From assembly GCF_018449515.1 (NCBI RefSeq), contig NZ_JAAVUQ010000059.1, positions 1 through 35,126 on the forward strand: a stretch of 35,126 nt of DNA, given 5' to 3'. Below are positions 15,558 to 24,175 of the stretch, piece after piece; the first letter of the stretch is position 1, and the number at the start of each line of letters is the position of its first letter. The DNA is from Caballeronia sp. dw_19. GTDB taxonomy: Bacteria; Pseudomonadota; Gammaproteobacteria; Burkholderiales; Burkholderiaceae. Made by a program: the position numbers and the translations under genes. A model generated the notes under the pieces. That model saw only the letters and a list, made by a program, of their open reading frames with translations. It ran no database searches and was not told where the DNA came from.

Positions 15558-16253
15558 CTACTTGGGCGGCGGTAGCGAAGGGTCGAGCCTGGCCGAATTC
15601 CTGACAAACTGATCCGTCATCGCGGCCGCGACCGGGTTTGAGCCCGTGCCTGGCTTCGAGCCGCGTTGGTCCATGGCGGCGCGAGCGGCGGACATATCCG
15701 GCGGAGGCAACGATGGATCGAGCTTCGCCGATTCCCGGACCAGTTCATCCGTTTCCGGTGTCGCGCCTTGAGTCGTTATAGCGTGACGATTCAGACCGTC
15801 TCGTCCACGCTGGCCGCGCTGCGCCGAGACCACCTTCGGCGCACCTGAGTCCTGCACGTTCACCGACGCGACTACCGTCGACGGCGCCTTCTTCGGTTGT
15901 GCCTCCGGTCTCGGTTGCCCGGTGACTTGTGCGGCGGCCGGACCGGATGCGAGCACGGCCGTCCTAGCCGTCTTAGGCACGGGTGCTACTGCCGGAGCGG
16001 GAACCACCGGCTGCTGCGCGATGGCTGTGCTTTGCGTGATTGCGCCGGAGAGCTTCGACTGGCCGATGCTGCCTTCTGTCATGTGATCGCTAGCGAGCGA
16101 ATCGACGACAGGAGGGCGTGCGGATTCATCCATGGCGGCCGTGGCTTCTGCCATTGCACGGTGGTCTGCCTGAAGGAACATCAGGTACGTGGTCCCTGCC
16201 GCACCGACCAGGAGCCCTCCAATAATCATCAAAATATTTCGGGTGTGCATCAT
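15558..16253 (-). CDS. Membrane-anchored protein with duplicated C-terminal motif
   Basis: A 231-residue protein with one N-terminal membrane segment (about residues 7-27, ILMIIGGLLVGAAGTTYLMF). A long Ala/Pro-rich, low-complexity region follows (about 75-150). Two copies of a 17-residue motif occur at 169-185 and 214-230 with 13 identities, sharing D..VR.SA.LDPSLPPP. The second copy ends the protein. The low-complexity part suggests an extended periplasmic stalk carrying two short binding motifs. The gene is leftward, 450 bases downstream of siaD, so it may or may not be linked with it. No function is recognised. Confidence 0.72.
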   Translation of the reverse strand: MMHTRNILMIIGGLLVGAAGTTYLMFLQADHRAMAEATAAMDESARPPVVDSLASDHMTEGSIGQSKLSGAITQSTAIAQQPVVPAPAVAPVPKTARTAVLASGPAAAQVTGQPRPEAQPKKAPSTVVASVNVQDSGAPKVVSAQRGQRGRDGLNRHAITTQGATPETDELVRESAKLDPSLPPPDMSAARAAMDQRGSKPGTGSNPVAAAMTDQFVRNSARLDPSLPPPK

Positions 16254-16702
16254 ACTTACCGATGGTCCTGCAAACGATATGAGCTAACCATGATAAACGA
16301 CTGATCGCGGATTTCATCAGACCAATCCGGCAATGGCAGACCTGACGAACAGGAATAGGCGGGCGATATCCAGAGAACTCCCAGGTCGTCCGTCCTGCTG
16401 TAGAAGCGGGCATTCGCGCAGGCCTGCTGTTCAAGCGATAAGCGACGGTCAAATGTCTTCAAAGACGCGCGGACGTATGATCGCAACTGCCCGGCTGGAA
16501 CCGCAGCTCTATGTATGGGTCAATCTGAATTCAAACCCGACATCGCTTGACGAACTATGCCATGACGTTCGAAGCGTGCCGATCGGCGCTATCGAGGTTG
16601 CCGGCTGATGTGGCGATGATCGATGTCATGGAAGCGGTTAGCCTGGCAGGCACGGGTATCAAGCCTGAGTGACTTACGCCTGATGCGACGAACGAAATTT
16701 TC
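16254..16702. other. 449-bp stretch between siaD and the repeat protein
   Basis: It contains one weak candidate small gene at 16453-16608 (listed separately). The remaining frames are short and unrecognisable. AAATTTTCTTATTG at about 16694-16707 overlaps the 3' end of siaD. No clear terminator is visible. Confidence 0.35.
16453..16608 (+). CDS. Possible small protein (51 residues), unrecognised
   Basis: A 51-codon frame whose second half (LYVWVNLNSNPTSLDELCHDV, ending GAIEVAG) has protein-like composition, with alternating hydrophobics and a plausible beta-alpha-beta pattern. There is no convincing ribosome-binding site or known family, and it lies opposite to the surrounding genes. It could be a fragment of a longer ancestral gene. 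Confidence 0.22.
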   Translation: MSSKTRGRMIATARLEPQLYVWVNLNSNPTSLDELCHDVRSVPIGAIEVAG

Positions 16703-17509
16703 TTATTGCGACAGAGCCCGATTACGCCCTTCGCGTTTGGCCTTTAGCAAAAGGGCATCCGCACGCTGGAGTGTGTCCTCCCATTCCTCCCCGGCGCGAT
16801 GTTCGGCTACCCCGATGCTAACGGTGATGGAAACAGCCCGTCCCTCGACGTTCATGGAATGATCTGGAATCCCTTGGCAGATTCTGCCGATCACGCCCAA
16901 CGCACTGTCTTGCGTAGATTTTGGCAGCAACACCAGGAACTCCTCTCCTCCCCACCGGCCGCACACGTCGTACTCGCGCATCTGGCTCTTCATGAAGTGA
17001 GCGACCTCTTGCAGTACGGCGTCACCGGCTTCATGGCCGTACGTATCATTGACCTGCTTGAAATGGTCCACATCGACGATGGCCAGCACGAACGGCTCAC
17101 GATGCCGGTTAGCGCGCTCGACTTCTCCCTTGAGCCTTTCCATTAACAGCCGCCGGTTCGGCAGGCCCGTGAGTGGATCGTGCGTGGACGCCTCTTTCAG
17201 CGCCAGATTCAGCTCGACCATCATTTGCTGATACCGGTCGGAAATCCGGGCGACCTTTTGCAATTGGCGCAGTTGCTTTTCAAAACGCGCGACGAGTCCG
17301 TTGTCCTGTTCCCGTGCCACGCTTTGATAAGCGTCGGACAATCTTGTGATCCGCTCGAGCCGAGTGAGCTGCTCGTCGTAGTGCTGCCAGAGTTGCGCGA
17401 GCATTTCGCTCAGGTCGGACGGCGTATCGGCAGACTTCGCCAGGAGCGACTGGACCCGCTCCTCCAACGCAAGATGATGACGTTTGATCACGCCGTCCGT
17501 CTTATTCAT
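16703..17509 (-). CDS. siaD: SiaD diguanylate cyclase (GGDEF)
   Basis: A 268-residue cytoplasmic enzyme making c-di-GMP from two GTP. The N-terminal ~105 residues are a helical stalk rich in Arg/Gln/Leu heptads, the region that SiaC binds in Pseudomonas aeruginosa to allow active dimers. The GGDEF domain begins at THDPLTGLPNRR (109-120). The active-site motif is GGEEF (187-191), with the metal-binding DVDHFKQVND before it. The inhibitory I-site RxxD is present as REYD (178-181), so product feedback is expected. The start overlaps the siaC stop by eight bases. It is last in a leftward siaABCD operon. Identification rests on domain content plus gene order. Confidence 0.93.
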   Translation of the reverse strand: MNKTDGVIKRHHLALEERVQSLLAKSADTPSDLSEMLAQLWQHYDEQLTRLERITRLSDAYQSVAREQDNGLVARFEKQLRQLQKVARISDRYQQMMVELNLALKEASTHDPLTGLPNRRLLMERLKGEVERANRHREPFVLAIVDVDHFKQVNDTYGHEAGDAVLQEVAHFMKSQMREYDVCGRWGGEEFLVLLPKSTQDSALGVIGRICQGIPDHSMNVEGRAVSITVSIGVAEHRAGEEWEDTLQRADALLLKAKREGRNRALSQ

Positions 17510-17879
17510 GACTAACGATCAGGAACGGGAAAGTGCAGTCTTCCTTGAACTCCTCTGCCAGTTCGGCAAGCCGTTCGTTGCGCTTGTCATAGTGCCATTT
17601 GACCGAAACAGCGCTTCCTTTCACGTGCGCGTCTTCCAGCAGGTCGAAGATGTCCATCATCGCCTTGATGCTGCTGGTGTTGAGATAGAGCAGTTGCAAT
17701 TCCAGGCGAAGCGAGTCGGCAGAATGGGCCAGGTAATCCTCGACCCACTGGATGATTTCGCCGAATAGCTCGAACGCATTCTCCGGATAAGAATCCCCTT
17801 GCATCTTCAGTACGCCTGCCTGCCAGTCGGCCTGTATGGCCGGAGTGGACTGGCTTGCGGGAACATTGATATTCTTCAC
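17502..17879 (-). CDS. siaC: SiaC, phospho-switch activator of SiaD (DUF1987)
   Basis: A 125-residue protein with an anti-sigma-factor-antagonist-like fold. In P. aeruginosa, unphosphorylated SiaC binds the SiaD stalk and switches on c-di-GMP synthesis; phosphorylation at Thr68 by SiaB releases it. Here the motif YLNTSS places a Thr exactly at residue 68. Other family marks are GDSYPENAFELFGEI and the C-terminal WHYDKRNERLAELAEEF. The start codon is GTG (17877-17879) with a weak ribosome-binding site, 20 bases after siaB, suggesting partial dependence on upstream translation. The gene overlaps siaD by eight bases, which would keep the two proteins in step. Confidence 0.93.
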   Translation of the reverse strand: MKNINVPASQSTPAIQADWQAGVLKMQGDSYPENAFELFGEIIQWVEDYLAHSADSLRLELQLLYLNTSSIKAMMDIFDLLEDAHVKGSAVSVKWHYDKRNERLAELAEEFKEDCTFPFLIVSHE

Positions 17880-17899
17880 GATTCGGTGCCCGATAGTAT

Positions 17900-18472
17900 T
17901 CAGATTACCGCGCGCAGGCTAAAGAACGCGCGATCGTCGCCATGCTCAATCAGAGCAGCCTGGAGCGGCTCGCTAGCCTTTCTTGCGATTTCCAATAAGC
18001 CCAGACCGGCTCCGCCAGTAAGCGCCGGGTCTCTCGGCTTGCGCAGTTGTTCCTTGTAAACAGCTTTCAGTGCGGCTTTATCCAGCGTGGCAAGCGCGTT
18101 GATACGGCTCATCACTGCGTGTCCGTCGCCCACCTCGACCAGATTGCCCGCCGAGACAATATAGCGGCCGCTCTCGTCGCGCGAGATCACCACGGTGGCG
18201 GCGGTTTCCGCCTCTGCGTAGCCGTGGCGTGCCACGTAGTGCCGGATATTCTGGGTCATTTCAATATAAGCTGCGAAAACATCCATGGCCGCAGCCGGGA
18301 GCGCCTGGTCGGCCGACAGGTAGTTCTTCAACGCATTGCCGATCTCCTCGATCAGGCTGCGTGAAATCGGCCCGTTGAAGCACAGCATGATGCGCTCGCG
18401 ATCGAAGTTCTCGCGCAACGCATAAAGATCTGGGGAGTACATGGAGGCCCCGGCGTAGGTGGATGTAGTCAT
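17900..18472 (-). CDS. siaB: SiaB, kinase of SiaC (DUF6272)
   Basis: A 190-residue kinase that phosphorylates SiaC, opposing SiaA. GHKL-like ATP-site features are visible: an N-box-like EMTQNIRHY (residues 71-79, Asn75) and a glycine loop GGAGLGLLEIARKAS (153-167). The start at 18472 overlaps the siaA stop as ATGA and has no Shine-Dalgarno of its own, pointing to translational coupling. An alternative ATG ten codons later (18442) would give 180 residues, closer to other SiaB proteins. The longer open frame upstream lies inside siaA and is ignored. Its role is taken from the characterised Pseudomonas system. Confidence 0.9.
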   Translation of the reverse strand: MTTSTYAGASMYSPDLYALRENFDRERIMLCFNGPISRSLIEEIGNALKNYLSADQALPAAAMDVFAAYIEMTQNIRHYVARHGYAEAETAATVVISRDESGRYIVSAGNLVEVGDGHAVMSRINALATLDKAALKAVYKEQLRKPRDPALTGGAGLGLLEIARKASEPLQAALIEHGDDRAFFSLRAVI

Positions 18473-20151
18473 ATTGGACGGAACGACACCATGGTTATGT
18501 CGTCGCGTTGCGACTGGTTGCCCTGGTAGCGGGCAAGGGTATCGGCGAACGCATCGGGTTGCTCTGTCAGGGGAAGGTCCGCATGGGCCACCAGCGCCTG
18601 CTTGAAGCGTTCGTTGCCAAAGCAAAAACCGTCGACCCCGCCAGCCTGGTCCAGATAACCATCGGTCACGAGATAGTAAGTACGCCCCGCCTTGAGCGAA
18701 AGCCCTGTATTGGCGAACTCACCCATGCGCTTGTGAGCCAGTGGACGCCGGGCTCCCTTGATCTCTTCGACCCGGCCGTCATCGCAGATATAGAGCGACA
18801 TTTTTGCACCCGAAAAGGCCATATGCCCCGCCGCACGATCGACATAGATGAGCGCGGCGTCCGCATGCGTTGCCAGCGCGCTGTCGAGATGTGAAGCGCT
18901 CAACATGGCGCGCAGCGCCGTATCGGTACGGCCCAGGATGGCGGCCGGATCATGCAGCCCCACTTCCGCAATGGCGTGACTGATCGCGGCGTGAGCCAGC
19001 ATCGTCATGAGTGCGCCGGGTACGCCATGACCCGCGCAATCCACGACCCCTATCAGGAAATTATCACCATCCTGATGGAAAACATAAAAGTCCCCCCCCA
19101 CTACATCGCGCGGTTTCCAGAGCACGAAGTAGTTCGCACCAAAAAAACGGGCGAGCTGCCGATGTGGCAAAACGGCAGTCTGTATCAGGCCTGCATAATC
19201 GATGGAGTCAGCGATTTTCTTGTGAGTCGCCGCCATCTCAAGGTTGGCCGCCGCCAGCGTCGCCGTGTGGCGCTCGACTGCTGCGGCCATGCCATTGAAT
19301 CCCCTTGCCAGTATGGACAGCTCGTCATTACCTGTCTCCCGGTTGCGCACGCCGTATTTGCCCGTGGTGACATGTTCCATATTCCCGACCAGTTGATAGA
19401 CCGGATTGACGATTCGCCTGCGAATATAAAATCCGAATGAAACCATGCCAATAACAGCAGCGCTCACGACAAAAAGCGCCAGGCGTACATACATCAGCTG
19501 ACGTCGCTCCAGGTTTTGCAGTGCGTTGGCGGTACGCGCGTCCACAGCGGCCAGAAAAGTCTGGATTGGCGCCATGATGCTCGCCTTTTCGACTTGGTAC
19601 GACTCGCCATAAAGGAGCGAACGCGCATAGCCCGGATCTGGCGTCCGCCTGATCGTCAGGTTGCCGGCGGAATCCATGAACTGACCCTCCATGGCTGCGA
19701 AGGCCTCTTTCTCCATGTTGACGAGTTTGTCCGAGCGTGACTGGGATTGTTGAAGCAAATCGAATTCGTGTGCGGTGAAACCGGCGCGGCGCATGAGTTC
19801 CTTGAGCGGCACCGCTCGTGCGCCCGGAAGGTGCGGGTCATGAGGCAGCCACCAATAAGTGCTGGTGTAGTCGGCCGGCCGGGGTCTTTTCCCATTGCGG
19901 ATATCGAGGATCTCGAAGTACTGACTTTCGTAGAGCCGGTTTCCCGTTGAAATATACGTGCTCGCCATGCGCGTCAGGTCGTCGGAGCTTTGCCGCAATT
20001 CATCCGCCAGCTTGAACGACTCGAATCGCCTTTCCTGGCCGCGGATCGTGTCGTGCTCGACGTCGAGGATCTGGTACAGGATAAATAGAAGCAGCAGCAA
20101 CAGAACGCTCAGCGTGGCCGTGGCAATGGTCGTGAGAGTTTTGATTTTCAT
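18469..20151 (-). CDS. siaA: SiaA, membrane PP2C-type phosphatase with HAMP domain
   Basis: A 560-residue sensor phosphatase that dephosphorylates SiaC. The order is: membrane helix 1 (about 10-29), an extracytoplasmic sensor region of ~190 residues, membrane helix 2 (221-244), HAMP (about 245-297), a coiled-coil linker, then a SpoIIE/PP2C domain (about 335-560). Metal ligands are present: Asp354 (GGDFYV), Asp371 (VDCAGHGVPGA), Asp497 (VTDGY) and Asp550/551 (RDDITMV). The start at 20151 is chosen because the first helix follows directly; the longer frame has no support. It heads the operon. The sensed signal is unknown, and the sensor region should be the most organism-specific part. Confidence 0.93.
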   Translation of the reverse strand: MKIKTLTTIATATLSVLLLLLLFILYQILDVEHDTIRGQERRFESFKLADELRQSSDDLTRMASTYISTGNRLYESQYFEILDIRNGKRPRPADYTSTYWWLPHDPHLPGARAVPLKELMRRAGFTAHEFDLLQQSQSRSDKLVNMEKEAFAAMEGQFMDSAGNLTIRRTPDPGYARSLLYGESYQVEKASIMAPIQTFLAAVDARTANALQNLERRQLMYVRLALFVVSAAVIGMVSFGFYIRRRIVNPVYQLVGNMEHVTTGKYGVRNRETGNDELSILARGFNGMAAAVERHTATLAAANLEMAATHKKIADSIDYAGLIQTAVLPHRQLARFFGANYFVLWKPRDVVGGDFYVFHQDGDNFLIGVVDCAGHGVPGALMTMLAHAAISHAIAEVGLHDPAAILGRTDTALRAMLSASHLDSALATHADAALIYVDRAAGHMAFSGAKMSLYICDDGRVEEIKGARRPLAHKRMGEFANTGLSLKAGRTYYLVTDGYLDQAGGVDGFCFGNERFKQALVAHADLPLTEQPDAFADTLARYQGNQSQRDDITMVSFRPI

Positions 20152-20476
20152 GGCGGTCCGCCTGCACTTCTTCGTTTGTCCTGGAGTGGCCAGTGCCGGC
20201 GAAAATAATCTCGTGGGACGATACCGACGCTGATTCACAGCGGCTGCATGCCATTCCCACAAGAACATTACGGCATCCGGCCATCGTTCTTGAGGGAAAC
20301 GGACAAATCACAAAGTTGGTGCAAGATCGAATGAGGCGTCAAGAATGGTGCCCAAGGCCGACTGGCGCATGGGGCGTTTTTTTGACCGACTTTGCCGAAT
20401 CAACGAATAAAGCATAGAGTCAGCGAGACAAAAGCAGGTCCGCGACAAAGGCTACGCAGCTTAGGGGGTATTCGTC
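20152..20476. other. 325-bp divergent regulatory region between siaA and the symporter operon
   Basis: It holds the leftward sia promoter and the leader of the rightward DUF3311/symporter operon. The notable element is the terminator-like hairpin with seven T residues at 20350-20383. AGGGGGT lies seven bases before the DUF3311 start. No promoter could be fixed by eye. Confidence 0.45.
20350..20383 (+). terminator. Terminator-like hairpin (possible attenuator) in the symporter leader
   Basis: GCCC (20350-20353) can pair with GGGC (20372-20375), with inner pairing around GGCC..GGC, and seven T residues follow at 20377-20383. It points rightward about 95 bases before the DUF3311 start, with no rightward gene upstream, so it may act as an attenuator rather than a gene end. 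Confidence 0.4.
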
Positions 20477-20692
20477 ATGCTTTTTCGAATTATGGCAGCG
20501 CTGCCGTTCATCGGCATTCTCATCGGCATTCCATTCGTCAATCAGGTTGATCCGCTCATCCTCGGCATGCCGTTCGTGCTCGCGTGGATCGTGATCTGGA
20601 TCGTGCTGAGCGCGATCATCATGGGGATCATTTATCGGCTGGATCCGGCCAACCGCCACGCCGTCAACGAAGCTGGGGAGGCCCGCTCATGA
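20477..20692 (+). CDS. DUF3311 small membrane protein, symporter partner
   Basis: A 71-residue protein with two membrane helices (AALPFIGILIGIPFV and MPFVLAWIVIWIVLSAIIMGIIY) and the LDPANR end typical of DUF3311. Such proteins are encoded directly before sodium:solute symporters and are thought to be accessory subunits. A good ribosome-binding site (AGGGGGT) is present. Its stop overlaps the symporter ATG as ATGA, so the two are co-translated. Confidence 0.9.
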   Translation: MLFRIMAALPFIGILIGIPFVNQVDPLILGMPFVLAWIVIWIVLSAIIMGIIYRLDPANRHAVNEAGEARS

Positions 20693-22176
20693 GCAGCGCT
20701 CTACTCATCATCATTGCGGTGACCGTGCTGGCGCTCTATCTGGGCGTGCGTGCACGGCGTGGTCATGACATGAATCTCGAGCAATGGACTGTCGGCGGCC
20801 GCAGCTTCGGCACGGCGTTCGTATTCCTCCTGATGGCCGGAGAAATCTACACAACCTTCACTTTCCTGGGCGGCAGCGGCTTCGCCTATGGCAAGGGCGC
20901 GCCGGTCTACTACATTCTCGCTTACGGAACCCTCGCCTACATTCTCTCGTACTGGATGCTGCCGCCGATCTGGCGCTACGCGAAAAAACACCGGCTCGTC
21001 TCCCAACCCCATTACTTCGCGCGCAAATACGACAGCCCCGCGCTTGGCGTGCTGGTCGCGGTGGTCGGCGTGGTCGCGCTGATCCCCTATCTCGTACTGC
21101 AGCTCAAGGGCCTTGGCATCATCGTGGCGACGACATCGTATGGCGTGATATCGCCGACCGTCGCCGTCTGGATCGGCGCGCTTGTCGTCACCGCTTACGT
21201 CATCCTGTCGGGCGTACGGGGCTCGGCGTGGAATTCCGTCGTGAAGGACGTCCTGATCCTGAGCGTCGTGCTGGTGCTGGGCATCTACCTGCCCTATCAC
21301 CTTTACGGCGGCATCGGCCCGATGTTCCATGCGATCGATGCCGCGAAGCCCGGCTTCCTCACCTTCCCGGCGAAGGGATCGAGCGTGGCGTGGTTCCAGT
21401 CCACGGTGCTGCTGACGGCGCTTGGCTTCTTCATGTGGCCGCATACATTTGGTTCGGTGTATACGGCTCGCGATGAACGGATCTTCCGGCGCAACGCGAT
21501 CATCCTGCCTGTCTATCAATTGATCCTGCTGTTCGTGTTCTTCGTGGGATTCGCTGCCACGCTCAAGGTGCCGGGCCTGAAAGGCGGTGACATCGACCTG
21601 TCGCTGTTCCGTCTGTCCATCCAGAGTTTCGATCCCTGGATCGTCGGTGTGATCGGCGCCGCCGGCGTGCTGACGGCGCTCGTTCCCGGTTCGATGATCC
21701 TTACCTCGGCGGCGACCCTGCTTGCAAACGACGTATATCGAGGCGCGATGAACCGTCAGGCATCCGATGCGTTTGTCGGCCGGCTTGCACGCTGGCTCGT
21801 GCCTGTCGTGGCCCTCGTCGCCATCTGGTTCACGCTGCAGGGTGGCAACACGATCGTCTCGCTGCTGCTGATGGGCTATAGCTTCGTGACCCAACTGTTT
21901 CCCGCCTTGATCGCCAGCCTGATGCATCGAAGCCGCGCGACGAAACAGGGTGCAATGGGCGGGATCATCGCAGGCGTGGCCGTTGTCGTGGTGACCACGA
22001 CGATGCATCTGGGCATCGGACAGATGTTTCCGTTCCTCCCCGACGCGGCGAAGGACATCAATATCGGCTTCCTCGCGCTGGCGTTGAATATCATCGTGTT
22101 CGTGGTCGTCAGTGCGCTTACGCAACCGCGCGTGGCAAGCGGCGCCGCACATGAAACCGACGGCGCGCTGCGTTGA
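20689..22176 (+). CDS. Sodium:solute symporter family transporter
   Basis: A 495-residue inner-membrane transporter of the SSS superfamily with about 13 helices. Family marks include the N-terminal EQWTVGGRSFGTAFVFLLMAGE, FLGGSGFAYGKGAP and the mid-protein SVYTARDERIFRRNAIILP. The start at 20689 has GGGGAG upstream and overlaps the DUF3311 stop; the longer frame is not used. The DUF3311 pairing resembles MctP-like monocarboxylate permeases, so lactate, pyruvate or similar acids are plausible substrates, but this is inferred. A cytochrome b561-type gene follows 58 bases later and may share the transcript. Confidence 0.92.
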   Translation: MSSALLIIIAVTVLALYLGVRARRGHDMNLEQWTVGGRSFGTAFVFLLMAGEIYTTFTFLGGSGFAYGKGAPVYYILAYGTLAYILSYWMLPPIWRYAKKHRLVSQPHYFARKYDSPALGVLVAVVGVVALIPYLVLQLKGLGIIVATTSYGVISPTVAVWIGALVVTAYVILSGVRGSAWNSVVKDVLILSVVLVLGIYLPYHLYGGIGPMFHAIDAAKPGFLTFPAKGSSVAWFQSTVLLTALGFFMWPHTFGSVYTARDERIFRRNAIILPVYQLILLFVFFVGFAATLKVPGLKGGDIDLSLFRLSIQSFDPWIVGVIGAAGVLTALVPGSMILTSAATLLANDVYRGAMNRQASDAFVGRLARWLVPVVALVAIWFTLQGGNTIVSLLLMGYSFVTQLFPALIASLMHRSRATKQGAMGGIIAGVAVVVVTTTMHLGIGQMFPFLPDAAKDINIGFLALALNIIVFVVVSALTQPRVASGAAHETDGALR

Positions 22177-22234
22177 GTGGCGTTCGGTTTGATCTGCCCG
22201 TGCGTTCATTGCGACCGTAGCCAACACAGTCAAT

Positions 22235-22924
22235 ATGGACGCTGATGAACCCGTCAACTCGGAGAAGCAAGCAACTCGCCCGGTGCTTGTCTGGGACGTG
22301 CCAACGAGGTTGTTTCACTGGCTGGTCGTCGTGCTGGTGGCGGCCGCCTATGCGAGCGCGAAGCTGAACTGGATGGACTGGCACGTCCGGATTGGCGAGG
22401 CGCTGCTGGCGCTGGTGCTGTTCCGCTTGCTATGGGGTATCTTCGGCAGCGAGACCGCGCGGTTTCATGGCTTTCTGCGCGCACCCGCCGCCGCGTGGCG
22501 CCATCTGCGCCACGTATTCCAGCGCGAAGCCGACCTGCAGGTGGGCCATAACCCCGCCGGCGGGTGGATGGTCCTGCTGCTGCTGGCCTTGCTGCTGGGG
22601 GAGGCACTGAGCGGGCTTTACGTCAACAACGATGTGGCGGACGACGGGCCTTTGACCCAATGGGTTCCCGCGTGGGCCGCCAACGCCATCACGGCGCTGC
22701 ACACAATCCTGTGGGACGCTTTGCTGGCGGCCGTGGCCCTGCACCTGCTGGCTATCGCGTTATACGCGATAGCCAAGGGCCACAACCTGCTGCGCCCCAT
22801 GCTTACTGGCCGCAAGCTTCTGCCCGCGCGCATCAACCCGCCACGGCCGGCATCAGCCATGCTGGCGCTGCTTTTGCTGATTGTCAGCGCCGTGGCAACA
22901 ACGCTTCTCGCGATGTATCTCTAA
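22235..22924 (+). CDS. Cytochrome b561-type di-heme membrane protein
   Basis: A 229-residue membrane protein of the Ni/Fe-hydrogenase b-type cytochrome / cytochrome b561 family, which moves electrons between quinones and periplasmic or membrane partners. Four core helices carry candidate heme ligands His28 (RLFHW), His50 (DWHVRIGEALL), His156 (ALHTILWD) and His170 (ALHLLAIALY); a fifth C-terminal helix ends the protein. The opening VWDVPTRLFHWL is diagnostic. No hydrogenase or cytochrome c gene is adjacent, so the redox partner is unknown. It is convergent with a CHRD gene 27 bases away. Confidence 0.9.
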   Translation: MDADEPVNSEKQATRPVLVWDVPTRLFHWLVVVLVAAAYASAKLNWMDWHVRIGEALLALVLFRLLWGIFGSETARFHGFLRAPAAAWRHLRHVFQREADLQVGHNPAGGWMVLLLLALLLGEALSGLYVNNDVADDGPLTQWVPAWAANAITALHTILWDALLAAVALHLLAIALYAIAKGHNLLRPMLTGRKLLPARINPPRPASAMLALLLLIVSAVATTLLAMYL

Positions 22925-22951
22925 GCGCGATACCGGTCGATCCGGTCGATC

Positions 22952-23410
22952 TCAGTTTGCCTTGGGCGGTAACACCTGACCGCGGATTTCGCCGGCGGGA
23001 TGATCCTTGGTATGCACATTGATGTACATCTGACCCGCAACGAACTCTTGCGCGTCCGCCTGGGACAGCGTAGCAGTGCCGTTGACAGGGCTAGTGACAG
23101 CGGCCCCTTTCTCGGACAGCCAGACTTTCACGGGCGCGTTCTTGCCGGACGCAGCGGGACCATGGAAATGCGCCATGGTGGCGTCGCCGGACAGGCCGCT
23201 GAAGGTGATGGCCCACGTGACGACCCGCGTATCGGGATCGTAAGAGATGTTGGCGCTGCCGGTACCCGAGGTCTGGACAGGCGGCACTTGCTGCGCGCCG
23301 GTGAGCGGCACGGTAAATGAGACCGGCGCTGCCTGTGCAAACGTCATTGCCCCTGCACACATGGCGCCGACGAGAACCATGAGAGCCCGTCGCGAGATTG
23401 AAACACCCAT
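22952..23410 (-). CDS. Exported CHRD-domain protein
   Basis: A 152-residue periplasmic protein. The signal peptide covers about residues 1-27 (two Arg, then ALMVLVGAMCAGAMTFAQA). The rest is a single CHRD domain: VPLTGAQQVPPVQTSGTG, the strand AHFHGPA with its conserved histidines, and the C-terminal YINVHTKDHPAGEIRGQV, all family hallmarks. AGGAG lies eight bases before the chosen start, so the ATG 12 codons upstream is rejected. The domain takes its name from chordin, but its bacterial role is unknown. It faces the cytochrome b gene tail to tail, and a promoter in the following 765-base gap would drive it. Confidence 0.9.
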   Translation of the reverse strand: MGVSISRRALMVLVGAMCAGAMTFAQAAPVSFTVPLTGAQQVPPVQTSGTGSANISYDPDTRVVTWAITFSGLSGDATMAHFHGPAASGKNAPVKVWLSEKGAAVTSPVNGTATLSQADAQEFVAGQMYINVHTKDHPAGEIRGQVLPPKAN

Positions 23411-24175
23411 TTGATTATCTCCTGTCGATATCGCCAAGCTGAGCAAGGCTGCTTGCGCTTACTTCATCAAGGCGAGAAAACTCAAACTGGCCCGTTCCTG
23501 CAAGCAGTTGATAGGGCCATTCGCCCCACTGCCCGCACGGTCCAGTAACTGGACAAATTCAGGCTAGATGATGCTCGCACAGGCATGATCTGACAAGCGC
23601 GGAAGTCCTTAGGTTAGCGGCGTTATCGCGAAGGTCGTGTAGCCTGAGCGCAGTGCCGGAATGGGAATGCCTGCCCTCGCCCATTCGCTTCTCGCTACCG
23701 CTCAAGCGACCATTGCGCTGTCACAAAAGAGCTTTACGCTAACCGCGCTCTTGGCGAAGCGACGCTTGGTCTATGCCTCCGCGGCAACGCAGCTTAGCGG
23801 CTAGCGAGAACCTCGGCGTTCATATCCTTGGCTAAGGAACTCGCGCCAGCACAGCCGTTTCAGGACATTGAATCAATCCGCGTCCGACGCGACCTCGCTC
23901 GTCTTTGAATCGAGACTCGATATAGAAGCGCAGCACCAAAGCAACGCCGTTAATCTCAGTCAATCGCCAGCGATGCGTTGGTATTCCCCCGCATTGCTGA
24001 ATATCGCGATGATGTGCGAGATTGCAAAGGGTCCCGCGGCGGTGAGATCGCCGGTTGCATCATTTTGATTTGATTTTCAAAGCTCCCTTGCGTGGCGACA
24101 TATTGAGCTTGCGCGACAAGAAGAGGCGGGTGTGAAGATCGACTTTACAGTTCTTTCGAAAAATAAGAGGCCTGC
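23411..24175. other. 765-bp gene-free stretch
   Basis: The stretch separates the divergent CHRD and MFS genes. A 66-codon frame (23868-24068) was examined and not believed. No insertion-sequence ends, tRNA or strong hairpin stood out. AT-rich patches near 24060-24090 (CATTTTGATTTGATTTTCAAAG) and 24150-24165 are the likely MFS promoter zone. AAGAGG precedes the MFS start. Confidence 0.4.

Noticed and set aside
20701..22257. 518-codon open frame on the minus strand
   Set aside because: It is antisense to the symporter gene, is extremely rich in Arg, His, Asp and Gln with no domain, and arises from codon bias in high-GC DNA.
22933..22950. Tandem CCGGTCGAT repeat between cytochrome b and CHRD genes
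   Set aside because: Two copies of nine bases in a short convergent gap are too little to call functional.
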